From Martelella mediterranea (GTDB taxonomy: Bacteria > Pseudomonadota > Alphaproteobacteria > Rhizobiales > Rhizobiaceae): DNA of 64,000 bases. The position numbers were made by a program, and so were the translations under genes. The DNA lies in the NCBI RefSeq assembly GCF_021021415.1, contig NZ_JAINWJ010000047.1:1-64000 (forward strand), given 5' to 3'. Under the pieces are notes generated by a model that worked only from the letters and a program-made list of their open reading frames with translations, did no database searches and had not been told where the DNA came from. Shown piece after piece: positions 56,838-64,000 of this stretch (the stretch's first letter is position 1; every line of letters starts with the position of its first letter).

Positions 56838-59258
56838 ATGTCTCAGGATTTCAAAGGCAGCACGTCTCTGCTGCCGCCGGCAATGAAATTCACCGCAGCC
56901 ACCGGAGTTTTTTCCGGCACGGCAGAACCTGGCAAGACGGTTCTTCTGACCAGCAACGCTGATCAGCGCGTGCTCTCCGCAACGGCGGATGATATCAATG
57001 GCCGTTGGGCGATTGCGCTCGACGACGCACCGCGTCTTTATACTCAATTTGATATCCGGGCCTGCGACCCCGAAACGAAGGCCTGTTCGGCTACGGTCAA
57101 GTTCATTTATGGCGGAGACAACCCTGAGCTTGCCAATATCTATGTCAGCAAAACCCTGGCTTTCGGTCACAGCAGGCCCGGCACGAAAGTTATCGTCTTT
57201 GGACCCACAGGCCGGGTTCTCGGCCAGTCCTTTGTCTTCGGCAAGCACGGTGTGTGGACTGTCAGGTTTGGCGATGCCGTAGAAGCAGGCGACACAGTCT
57301 GCGTCATGGCGGAATCCCTCATTGGCAACACTTCGATGCCGTTTTTCACAAAAGCCGAAGCGTTTTCGGTCGAAGACCGGAATGTCGACCGCGTTGCCGG
57401 CTGCGGCGCCAGGCCGAACGACAACATCCAGTTATTCGATGTCGGATCAGGGCAGGAGCTTGCCAGCACTGTGGCGAGTGACGCGGGGGCATGGTCACTC
57501 TCGTTTCAGGACCCGCTGGAAGTTGGCACGCGCGTCGTCATCCAACGCACCCATATTGACGGCGACACGTCCAAAGGCCCGATTTTCACTGCCATCAGGA
57601 ACGACTGCCTTGCTCCGATCATCGAGACGTTTTCGGGCAACCAACTGGGCGGCATGGCGCAGCCAGGATTACAGGTCGACTACGCGCAATACCGCGACGG
57701 GATGACCGTTCATAAGGGCTCGGTAGCAGTGCCACAAAACGGTCTGTGGACCAGCAATGATGCAGCTGATTACCAGCCCTTTGAGTTCCAGTTCGGTGAT
57801 ATTCTGGTGGCGATGACGACGAATGGCAACGACACGGCGGAATCGCTGATCCCCTCAAGCGTGACGATTGGCAGCACGCGGCCCAGTGCCCCTCTGGTGC
57901 TATATATCGATCAGAACGGGGCCTGGGGCTACGCCGGCTCTCTGAAAAACATAATCATTTCGACCGAAGATGCCGGCCTGATCTGGGCCGCGCGGAGCAA
58001 CCGGATTGGCTATTGGTCCGCCGACTGGACGCTTTCAGTCGGAGCTCTTCCGACGACGACGCGGGTGTTTTTCGAAGTGCTTGATTCATGGCAACTGACC
58101 AATGACATCCAGACATCGACGGCCACCGTACGCTATGCCGATGCGTCGGGGGGCAAACCCGCTGCACCGGTTATCGATACCTACATCCCTTCAAAGATCG
58201 CGGGCACGGAATCCACAGCTGGCACCGTCGTATTCGTCCATAACGCAGATGAGGATGATCAGGCTATCAATTCGGGCGGCACGGCGGTCACCAACGGCGC
58301 CTGGCAGGTCAACCCGACCGGCAGTTATGCTCCCCATGATGGTGACGAGATTTTCGCCGTTGCCTGGACCCTTATTGAAGGTGGCCAGCTAGGCGTTAAT
58401 TCAGACCGCTCGACGCCTGTCGACGTCGATAGCTATGTGCCTCCGAAACCGAACGTCAGTTTCGGACATCCCACCGACATTGAGGGCGATGAGCCAGTGC
58501 TCACGGCCGACCTTAGCGAGTTGCCGAATATCGTCATCCATGTGGGTTATGCATCGGTCATGCCCCGGAAGTCGATTGCCAATAGCGGCCATCTTACCAG
58601 CGGCAGGGACTGGTCGATCACGCCTGTGCCCGCGCTCATCGTAGGCGATCAGATGGTTGCCTGGGCCGAAACCGATGCCGGCGAGCTATCCGGTGAAACA
58701 CCGTTCACGATCACGGCAGCAGTGACCGCCAAGCCGGCGCCGCCAATGATTACCAAATGGGATACGGCCGTTATCTCCGGGACCGGCCCGGGCGGAACGT
58801 TGGTGTCATTGAGCAAGAATGGGCAAGACATGGGTTCAACCGCCGTCGGCTCAGCACAGTATGGTTATAGTTGGCAAATCAATATCGGCAAGCCTGCGTC
58901 GACGGGCGATGTGTTGAAAGCCGTGGCAACAGATCAAGGCGGCTACAATTCCGATCCATTCTATATCTATGTTGGTGATGTGCCAACGATGCTTACCGTC
59001 GAAGCTGTCACCACAAGCGAACTGACCGCCAATGTGAGCACCGCCAATCAACGATTGCTTGCATGGCGTAGTGCCGACGGGTTGAAGGTCATCGACCATC
59101 TGATCGGGGGGCCTGGCACCTACACCGTACCCTATCTATCCAACGTAACCGTCGAAACCGGCGATCTCATCATGTGCTCTTCGATGGATACGACCTATTC
59201 CAGCACAGAAGGAACAATGGTGCACTATGATTCAAACTATGTTCCTTATTCAGCCTGA
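56838..59258 (+). CDS. Leaderless tandem Ig-like protein (family member G)
   Basis: An 806-residue protein, ATG at 56838 behind GTTACGGAGAAGCACC, the same leader as D. Colinear with D over its whole length: LLPPAMKFTAATGVFSGTAE, FGHSRPGTKVIVFGPTG, AGDTVCVMAESLIGNTSMP, GCGARPNDNIQLFDVGSG, GGMAQPGLQVDYAQYRDG, VFVHNADEDDQAINSGG, NSGHLTSGRDWSITP, GTGPGGTLVSLSKNG, and the terminal LAWRSADGLKVIDH. The extreme end differs from the FNRQxEGY form (SSTEGTMVHYDSNYVPYSA). No signal peptide. D and G are the closest pair in the array, separated by E and F. Confidence 0.82.
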   Translation: MSQDFKGSTSLLPPAMKFTAATGVFSGTAEPGKTVLLTSNADQRVLSATADDINGRWAIALDDAPRLYTQFDIRACDPETKACSATVKFIYGGDNPELANIYVSKTLAFGHSRPGTKVIVFGPTGRVLGQSFVFGKHGVWTVRFGDAVEAGDTVCVMAESLIGNTSMPFFTKAEAFSVEDRNVDRVAGCGARPNDNIQLFDVGSGQELASTVASDAGAWSLSFQDPLEVGTRVVIQRTHIDGDTSKGPIFTAIRNDCLAPIIETFSGNQLGGMAQPGLQVDYAQYRDGMTVHKGSVAVPQNGLWTSNDAADYQPFEFQFGDILVAMTTNGNDTAESLIPSSVTIGSTRPSAPLVLYIDQNGAWGYAGSLKNIIISTEDAGLIWAARSNRIGYWSADWTLSVGALPTTTRVFFEVLDSWQLTNDIQTSTATVRYADASGGKPAAPVIDTYIPSKIAGTESTAGTVVFVHNADEDDQAINSGGTAVTNGAWQVNPTGSYAPHDGDEIFAVAWTLIEGGQLGVNSDRSTPVDVDSYVPPKPNVSFGHPTDIEGDEPVLTADLSELPNIVIHVGYASVMPRKSIANSGHLTSGRDWSITPVPALIVGDQMVAWAETDAGELSGETPFTITAAVTAKPAPPMITKWDTAVISGTGPGGTLVSLSKNGQDMGSTAVGSAQYGYSWQINIGKPASTGDVLKAVATDQGGYNSDPFYIYVGDVPTMLTVEAVTTSELTANVSTANQRLLAWRSADGLKVIDHLIGGPGTYTVPYLSNVTVETGDLIMCSSMDTTYSSTEGTMVHYDSNYVPYSA

Positions 59259-59282
59259 GCGTTCTGAAAGGGACACTGCCGG

Positions 59283-59301
59283 CCGGCGCTGACTGCGCCG
59301 G
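59283..59301 (+). other. GC-rich hairpin after gene G
   Basis: CCGGCGC (59283-59289) pairs with GCGCCGG (59295-59301), 24 bases after the stop, as after the other family genes. Confidence 0.5.
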
Positions 59302-59317
59302 TCAGACTGGCCTCCAT

Positions 59318-59581
59318 GGAATGGTTGCGGACAAGTATCGGGTCAACGATCTCGGCGCCTCGGCGCAGCACCAGGACGAGATAGCGCGCCTTAGCGGCGA
59401 GCTGTTCGGCTGGGCGCGCAGACAGCATTCCCGCACCACCATTTCCGATGAAAAGATCGATACCGTCCTGTGCAAGGACGATGCCGCCTACGGCGTCTAT
59501 CTCGGCTTCTGTGACCAAGGCGCGCTTCGCGAATGGAGCCAGCAGCAAGCCGAAGAAAACCCGTCATCTCGAACGAGATAA
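59318..59581 (+). pseudogene. C-terminal scrap of a sulfatase / phosphonate-monoester-hydrolase-like gene
   Basis: The plus-strand frame reads YRVNDLGASAQHQDEIARLS then GELFGWARRQHSRTTISDEK and GVYLGFCDQGALREW before a stop. This resembles the C-terminal tail of alkaline-phosphatase-superfamily hydrolases (NDPGE--DLGA...; LF-WLRR---RTT-SD--I; G--IGFWD). The catalytic core is absent and there is no proper start. It marks the right edge of the island. Assignment is by pattern memory and may be wrong. 59582-59796 holds nothing recognisable. Confidence 0.4.
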
Positions 59582-59796
59582 CGGCGGAGAGGAGACCTTC
59601 GGCGAGATCGAACCAGATTAATATCCTTATAAAATTCAAATGGCAGCGCCCTTGTAGGAGCACCGGGCGATTAGTCTGCAACGCATGCGGTTGATTTGAA
59701 GTAATTCCAGCATTTCAGTGGCGTGAAGAGTTTGCAGACGTGGCCTACAGCTCTCACAGGTCGTCATAGGTTCGCGCCTTTGCCTTCCTGAGAAGC

Positions 59797-59842
59797 GCCT
59801 TGAGCTTGAGGTCGTTTGCAAAAACGACCTCAAGCTCAAGGC
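59797..59842. repeat. Perfect 21-bp inverted repeat
   Basis: The 21 bases from 59797 to 59817 (starting GCCTTGAGCTTGAGG) are exactly complementary to 59822-59842, around a GCAA loop. It begins four bases after the stop of the minus-strand SDR gene. No T run follows on either strand. Confidence 0.85.
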
Positions 59843-59846
59843 AGCA

Positions 59847-60596
59847 TCACTTGACGGCTGAGTTTCCTCCATCGGCAAAAAGCGCTGAACCTGTAACAAA
59901 ACTCGATCCCGGGCCTGCGAGGAATAGCGCGGCCTGCGCAATTTCTTCCGGCTGAGCTATGCGTTTCATAGCGTGGAGACCGGCGGCCCATTCCTTTTGC
60001 GATTGATCACCCGCCATGCCGGTGTCCGTGCCACCGGGAAGAAGTGCATTTGAACGGATATGCATGGCTCCATAATCGGCAGCGATGGCTTTGACCAAAC
60101 CCATCAATCCAGCCTTGGCCGCTGCGTAAGCTCCCATGCCGGGAAGCCCCACGCTCGTTCCAACGAAGCTTGACGTGAAAATGATCGAGCCGCCACCGCG
60201 TTTGAGCATTGCCGGTATCTGGAAACGGCTTCCAAGGAAAGCCGCCGTGAGGTTTGTGGAAATGGTTTGATGCCATTCATCAGCCGTCATGTCTGCGATC
60301 GGTTTCATCGCTCCCACTGTCCCGGCATTGTTGAAGGCAATATCAAGCCCACCGAAAACCGTCGTCGCTGCTGCGACCAGCTCTTCGTGTGTTTCGGATG
60401 AGGCAACATCTCCGGCTACCAGATGTGCGCGTCCACCATTTTCCTCAATCTGTCTCGCCACGCTCTCCAAGGACGATTTGCCTCGTGCGTTCAAAACGAC
60501 GCTCGCGCCTTCTGCGCTAAACAACAAAGCGGCGGCCCGCCCTATGCCAGAGGACGCACCGGTGATAATTGCAACTTTGTTCTCTAAAATTCCCAT
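59847..60596 (-). CDS. SDR family oxidoreductase
   Basis: A 249-residue classical short-chain dehydrogenase, ATG at 60596 behind AAGGAG. Cofactor motif TGASSGIGRAAALLF (aa ~12-26) and ARGKSS after the second strand point to NADP(H) or NAD(H); NNAG, catalytic Ser in FTSSFVGTSVG, and YAAAKAGL complete the active site. C-terminal GSSFVTGSALFADGG is typical of the family. The substrate cannot be inferred: it stands alone, with the island on one side and a long spacer on the other. It is followed at once by a perfect inverted repeat. Confidence 0.88.
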   Translation of the reverse strand: MGILENKVAIITGASSGIGRAAALLFSAEGASVVLNARGKSSLESVARQIEENGGRAHLVAGDVASSETHEELVAAATTVFGGLDIAFNNAGTVGAMKPIADMTADEWHQTISTNLTAAFLGSRFQIPAMLKRGGGSIIFTSSFVGTSVGLPGMGAYAAAKAGLMGLVKAIAADYGAMHIRSNALLPGGTDTGMAGDQSQKEWAAGLHAMKRIAQPEEIAQAALFLAGPGSSFVTGSALFADGGNSAVK

Positions 60597-61160
60597 GGGT
60601 ATTCTCCTTGAATTGGAGATCAATGGGATAAGGAAAATTCTAGTTTCCGGACACCCGATTCCTGCGGCCAGATTTGGCTTCGTAACGAACTACTTTGTCC
60701 AATGTGGCTACATACTGCATCGGCGAATGTCCGCTTTGCACCTCCTGATGAGCGGACGTGAACAACCGAAATGGGGGTGCAAAACTGCCTTTGGAACCGT
60801 CGTCCAGATCTCGGCGTCGACACAGCCGGTATTGACGGTCGGCATCAGGTCTTAATATGGACCGACGACCCCGTCGGGATGATATTCATCCGCGTAAAAA
60901 TCCTAATACTCGAACACGAACTTAATCCGGCCGATGACAAAAATGGTGCCGATTCCTGAAGGCCGATTTCATTTGTTCCTCCAAGATAATTGCGGAACGA
61001 CGTCGGCGCGACCGCTGCAATTCCGAACGCCATCGTGGCGGCTTTGCTGTGCGCCAAACATTTCCTGCAACTTTTTGCTCCGCTTTGCGTAACAGATCCG
61101 GCGTTCGACAGTCTTCTGTGAAGCAGGCTCCAGTGGGCCGCGATTTCACGAGGCGACCGA
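60597..61160. other. Spacer between the SDR and flavoprotein genes
   Basis: No gene is supported; short frames on both strands match nothing I know. An inverted repeat GTCCGCT/AGCGGAC (60729-60735, 60751-60757) upstream of the SDR gene could be an operator. The promoter of the flavoprotein operon should lie near 61000-61150. Confidence 0.45.
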
Positions 61161-62672
61161 ATGGCACCGACAGATAAAAAAACGAAAACCAGCGCACAGC
61201 GGTGGAAACGGCCTAAGCGATTTGACCGCAATCTCATCGTGATCGGCGCTGGTTCCGCAGGGCTCGTCTCGGCCTATATCGCCGCAGGCGCGAAAGCAAA
61301 GGTGACACTGGTCGAGGCGAACAGGATGGGGGGCGACTGCCTCAACTTCGGCTGTGTGCCATCCAAGGCGCTGATCGGCAGTGCGAAGGCGGCGCATCAG
61401 ATGCGCAACGCACACCGCTATGGGCTCAGACCGGTCGAGCCGAATATCCCCTTCTCCGCCGTGATGGAGCGGGTGCACGAGGTTATTGCCGAAATCGAGC
61501 CGCATGACAGCATCGAACGCTATACCGCACTGGGTGTCGAGGTCCTGCAAGGCTATGCGAAGCTGATCGATCCCTGGACGGTGGAGATCGCGTTGAGCAG
61601 CGGCGAGACCCAACGCCTGACGACCCGCGCGATCGTCATCGCTACAGGCGCGCAACCCTTCGTGCCGCCGATCCCCGGCATTGAGGATGTCGGCTTTCTC
61701 ACGTCAGACACGCTCTGGGATGGACTGCGCGATCGCCCCGAGGCGCCAAAGCGGTTGGTCGTGCTGGGCGGCGGGCCAATCGGCTGCGAACTGGCGCAAA
61801 GTTTTGCACGGCTCGGGTCAAAAGTCACACAGATCGAAATGGCGCCGCGCCTGATGATGCGCGAGGACGTGGACGCCTCCGGGCTCGTCGAGGCATCCCT
61901 CCGATCGGATGGCGTGAGGGTTCTGACGGGTCACAAGGCTGTCGCCTGCGGCGTGGACGCGGGCAGCAAATGGATCGAGGTCGAAAACGATGGCGACAGA
62001 CAGCGCATCGAATTCGACGACATGATCGCTGCCGTTGGCCGGTCGCCGCGGCTGAAAGGGTTCGGTCTGGAAGAGCTCGGCATCAAGACGGACCGTGTCG
62101 TGGCGACCAATGCGTATCTGCAAACGCTTCACCCGAATATCCTCGCCGCCGGCGATGTCGCGGGGCCTTATCAGTTCACCCATGTCGCCGGGCATCAGGC
62201 CTGGTTTGCCACGATCAATGCGCTCTTTGGCGACATCAGGCGCTTCAGAGCCGACTACCGCGTCATTCCCTGGGCAACCTTCACCGACCCGGAGGTGGCG
62301 CGTGTCGGGCTGTCCGAAACCGAGGCGAAGGAGAAGAACATTCCCCACGAGGTGACGCGCTTCGGCAACGACGATCTCGACCGCGCAATCGCCGATGGTT
62401 CGCCAGGCGGCTTCGTCAAGGTGCTGACGGTTCCGGGCAAGGACAGGATTCTCGGTGCGACCATCGTCGGCGACCATGCCGGCGATCTGCTCGCGGAATT
62501 CGTTTTCGCCATGAAACACGGACACGGTCTGGGGAAAATCCTGGGTACGATCCATATCTATCCGACACGCGCCGAGGCAAACAAGATGGTTGCCGGCCAG
62601 TGGCGCCGCAACCATCTCAACGGCGTCCTCCTTTCGCTACTCGAAAGATTCCAGACATGGAGGCGCGGATGA
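61161..62672 (+). CDS. Mercuric-reductase-like pyridine nucleotide-disulfide oxidoreductase
   Basis: FAD- and NAD(P)H-dependent flavoprotein, 503 residues. After a basic N-terminus (to ~aa 24) come the FAD motif VIGAGSAGLVSAYIAAG, the redox pair Cys60/Cys65 in GGDCLNFGCVPSKAL, the NAD(P) motif VVLGGGPIGCELAQSFARLG, the second FAD motif NILAAGDVAGPYQFTH, and the dimer-interface active-site histidine in GTIHIYPTRAEANKM. It lacks the heavy-metal-binding N-terminal domain and the C-terminal Cys pair of true MerA. Homologues are often beside CDP-alcohol phosphatidyltransferase genes, as here, where the two overlap by four bases. The substrate is unknown. Confidence 0.88.
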   Translation: MAPTDKKTKTSAQRWKRPKRFDRNLIVIGAGSAGLVSAYIAAGAKAKVTLVEANRMGGDCLNFGCVPSKALIGSAKAAHQMRNAHRYGLRPVEPNIPFSAVMERVHEVIAEIEPHDSIERYTALGVEVLQGYAKLIDPWTVEIALSSGETQRLTTRAIVIATGAQPFVPPIPGIEDVGFLTSDTLWDGLRDRPEAPKRLVVLGGGPIGCELAQSFARLGSKVTQIEMAPRLMMREDVDASGLVEASLRSDGVRVLTGHKAVACGVDAGSKWIEVENDGDRQRIEFDDMIAAVGRSPRLKGFGLEELGIKTDRVVATNAYLQTLHPNILAAGDVAGPYQFTHVAGHQAWFATINALFGDIRRFRADYRVIPWATFTDPEVARVGLSETEAKEKNIPHEVTRFGNDDLDRAIADGSPGGFVKVLTVPGKDRILGATIVGDHAGDLLAEFVFAMKHGHGLGKILGTIHIYPTRAEANKMVAGQWRRNHLNGVLLSLLERFQTWRRG

Positions 62673-63286
62673 TCGACGCCCGGATCTTGCCGCTTCAGCG
62701 CGCTGTCCTTCAGCCGGTTGCCGGGCTTCTGGCGCGGCGCGGCCTACGCGCCGACGTGATCAGCCTCACCGGTTTTCTCACCGGCGTCGGCGCGTTCGTC
62801 GGCCTTTGCTTCGGTGCATGGTCGCTGGCTCTCGCCCTTATTCTCTGTAACCGGGTCATGGACGGGCTGGACGGCGCCGTGGCCCGCATCCAGGGCCCGA
62901 CGGATCGCGGAGCCTATCTCGATATAGCGCTCGATATGGTGTTTTACGCCCTCATACCGCTGGGTTTTGCCGTTCAGGCTCCCGCTATCCATGCACTGCC
63001 GGCGGCTGTGCTGATCGTCTCCTTCGTCGGAACCGGCTCGTCCTTCCTTGCCTTTTCCGCAGTGGCCGCCAAGCGCGGCAAAGAAGCGCCGGAGTTTCCC
63101 ACGAAGGGCATCTATTACGCGGGAGGATTGGCGGAAGGATTTGAGACAATCGCGATCTTCGTCGCAATGTGCCTGTTTCCCGGAAATTTTCCAGTGATCG
63201 CCTATGGTTTCGCAGCGCTCTGCGCGCTTACCACCGTGATCCGGTGGCGGCAGGGCTGGGTCGCCTTTTCCGGCGCCGCGAAATGA
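62669..63286 (+). CDS. CDP-alcohol phosphatidyltransferase family protein
   Basis: Inner-membrane enzyme that would transfer a phosphatidyl group from CDP-diacylglycerol to an alcohol. I start it at the ATG at 62669, overlapping the flavoprotein stop, with GGAGG five bases upstream; 205 residues. The catalytic motif reads DGLDGAVARIQGPTDRGAY followed by LDIALD, with all four aspartates, although the spacing before the second Gly is seven rather than eight or nine residues. Six hydrophobic segments are visible. This subtype is not PgsA or PssA proper; its alcohol is unknown. Confidence 0.85.
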   Translation: MIDARILPLQRAVLQPVAGLLARRGLRADVISLTGFLTGVGAFVGLCFGAWSLALALILCNRVMDGLDGAVARIQGPTDRGAYLDIALDMVFYALIPLGFAVQAPAIHALPAAVLIVSFVGTGSSFLAFSAVAAKRGKEAPEFPTKGIYYAGGLAEGFETIAIFVAMCLFPGNFPVIAYGFAALCALTTVIRWRQGWVAFSGAAK

Positions 63287-63345
63287 TCACACATTGGAAA
63301 GTGCCGACCCGGGATTGGACACGGCCAAGGGCCATGCGCCTGCTG

Positions 63346-63954
63346 TCAGACTTCCTTGTCCAGACGGTCAAGGGCATTGCGCAGCGTGACACGCGCCCGG
63401 TGCAGCAAAACGCGCATATTTCCCTCGCTGATGTCGAGAAGCGCACAGACCTCGGAAGGATCGAGCTCCTGTTGACCGCGCAGGATCAGCACCGCCCGCT
63501 GTGCCGGAGGCAGCGTCCCGATCACAGCCTCCACGTGCTGCAAAATGCTTTTGCCTGCCACGTGGCGCTCGGGCGTCAGATCGTCCCAAAGCGCGGGCAA
63601 TGTGCGCCAGCGTCCGCGTCCGTCAAAAGCATCCTCCAGTCCATTGCTGTCACCCTGGTCGTCAAACAGGACGACACGCCCGTCGCGCTTTGCGCGGGTG
63701 CGGGCCTTGTTGATAAGGATGGTGAATATCCAGTTCGCCAGCGAACTGCGTCCCTCGAAGAGATCGATACGGTTGAGCACGGTAATCCACGTATCCTGAA
63801 CCACCTCTTCCGCAATCTGACGGGACTGGACCATCCCTGTGCAAAAGCGGATCATCGCCGCATTGTGCCGTCGGAACAGGCCTTCAAAGGCAACATGATC
63901 CCCTTCGACCAGCCGCCGCGACAAAGTCTGCTCGTCACTTTCCGTATTACTCAC
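63346..63954 (-). CDS. RNA polymerase ECF sigma factor
   Basis: A 202-residue sigma-70 family protein of ECF type. I choose the GTG at 63954 since GGAGGG lies just upstream; the open frame reaches 63969. Region 2 is at ~aa 20-85 (AFEGLFRRHNAAMIRFC, VVQDTWITVLNRIDLFEG, ANWIFTILINKART), region 4 at the C-terminus (ERHVAG, LPPAQRAVLILRGQQELDPSEVCALLDIS, MRVLLHRARVTLR). Between them is an unusual ~30-residue acidic/Gly linker. It converges on the phosphatidyltransferase gene. A zinc-type anti-sigma gene would be expected downstream but the next gene on this strand is not one, so its control is unclear. Confidence 0.9.
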   Translation of the reverse strand: MSNTESDEQTLSRRLVEGDHVAFEGLFRRHNAAMIRFCTGMVQSRQIAEEVVQDTWITVLNRIDLFEGRSSLANWIFTILINKARTRAKRDGRVVLFDDQGDSNGLEDAFDGRGRWRTLPALWDDLTPERHVAGKSILQHVEAVIGTLPPAQRAVLILRGQQELDPSEVCALLDISEGNMRVLLHRARVTLRNALDRLDKEV

Positions 63955-64000
63955 AACCCCTCCGGCCACCGTTGGCGTTCCATTAACAGAACAGTCCTTC

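Noticed and set aside
51069-59258. RTX-type (type I secretion) signals in the island proteins
   Set aside because: I looked for GGxGxDxxx nonapeptides and found none, so a type I secretion assignment has no support.
59246-59548. Minus-strand 100-codon frame (LVTEAEIDAVGGIVLAQDG...)
   Set aside because: Although it reads smoothly, the plus-strand frame has the hydrolase-like tail motifs and a natural stop; both cannot be real and neither is intact.

Overview
The window looks like a piece of an alphaproteobacterial genome, most likely Hyphomicrobiales (Rhizobiales). It is GC-rich. Many proteins read like Mesorhizobium/Agrobacterium-type homologues, and one whole pathway (vitamin B6 degradation pathway I) has the enzyme set worked out in Mesorhizobium loti. 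Genus cannot be fixed from the sequence. All family assignments come from reading the translations and remembered family motifs; no search was run.

Layout. (1) 0.26-8.55 kb: a giant glycine-rich autotransporter followed by a TIGR03032-type cytoplasmic protein. (2) 8.55-9.0 kb: IS256-type transposase debris and a strong terminator. (3) 9.0-31.1 kb: a complete vitamin B6 catabolic locus. A minus-strand operon carries pyridoxal 4-dehydrogenase, pyridoxamine-pyruvate aminotransferase, 4-pyridoxolactonase and a four-gene BMP-type ABC importer. On the plus strand are a GntR regulator, pyridoxine 4-oxidase and a carboxymuconolactone-decarboxylase-like protein; then a second, paralogous GntR on the minus strand; then a plus-strand run with AAMS hydrolase, MHPC oxygenase, a DUF1185 protein, a PEBP protein, HMPDC decarboxylase, 4-pyridoxate dehydrogenase, FHMPC dehydrogenase and a three-gene TRAP transporter, closed by a good terminator. 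Together these would take pyridoxine, pyridoxamine and pyridoxal to succinic semialdehyde, acetate, ammonia and CO2. A decayed TAXI-type TRAP transporter lies inside the operon. (4) 31.1-34.65 kb: a LacI regulator with matching operator-like sites, a PfkB kinase and a GatZ/KbaZ-like protein (tagatose/galactitol-type), beside the stub of a deleted SDR gene. (5) 34.8-38.5 kb: a soluble FtsK/SpoIIIE translocase, a broken scpB and an IS6-type transposase scrap.

(6) 38.5-59.3 kb: an accessory island, the least familiar part. Seven plus-strand genes encode tandem Ig-like-domain proteins without signal peptides, five of which share a C-terminal 'W-R-x-[SA]-D-G ... G-D' module; the first carries a beta-propeller (lectin-like) head instead of the Ig array. 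They have similar 5' leaders, a recurring upstream box near ACAACC, similar ribosome binding sites, and mostly GC-rich hairpins after the stop. A second large autotransporter is encoded on the opposite strand inside the island. I see no dedicated secretion machinery. This leaderless family is the best candidate for an undescribed system.

(7) 59.3-64 kb: a C-terminal scrap of a sulfatase-like hydrolase, a perfect 21-bp inverted repeat, an SDR, then a mercuric-reductase-like flavoprotein translationally coupled to a CDP-alcohol phosphatidyltransferase, convergent with an ECF sigma factor. No tRNA, rRNA or CRISPR was seen.
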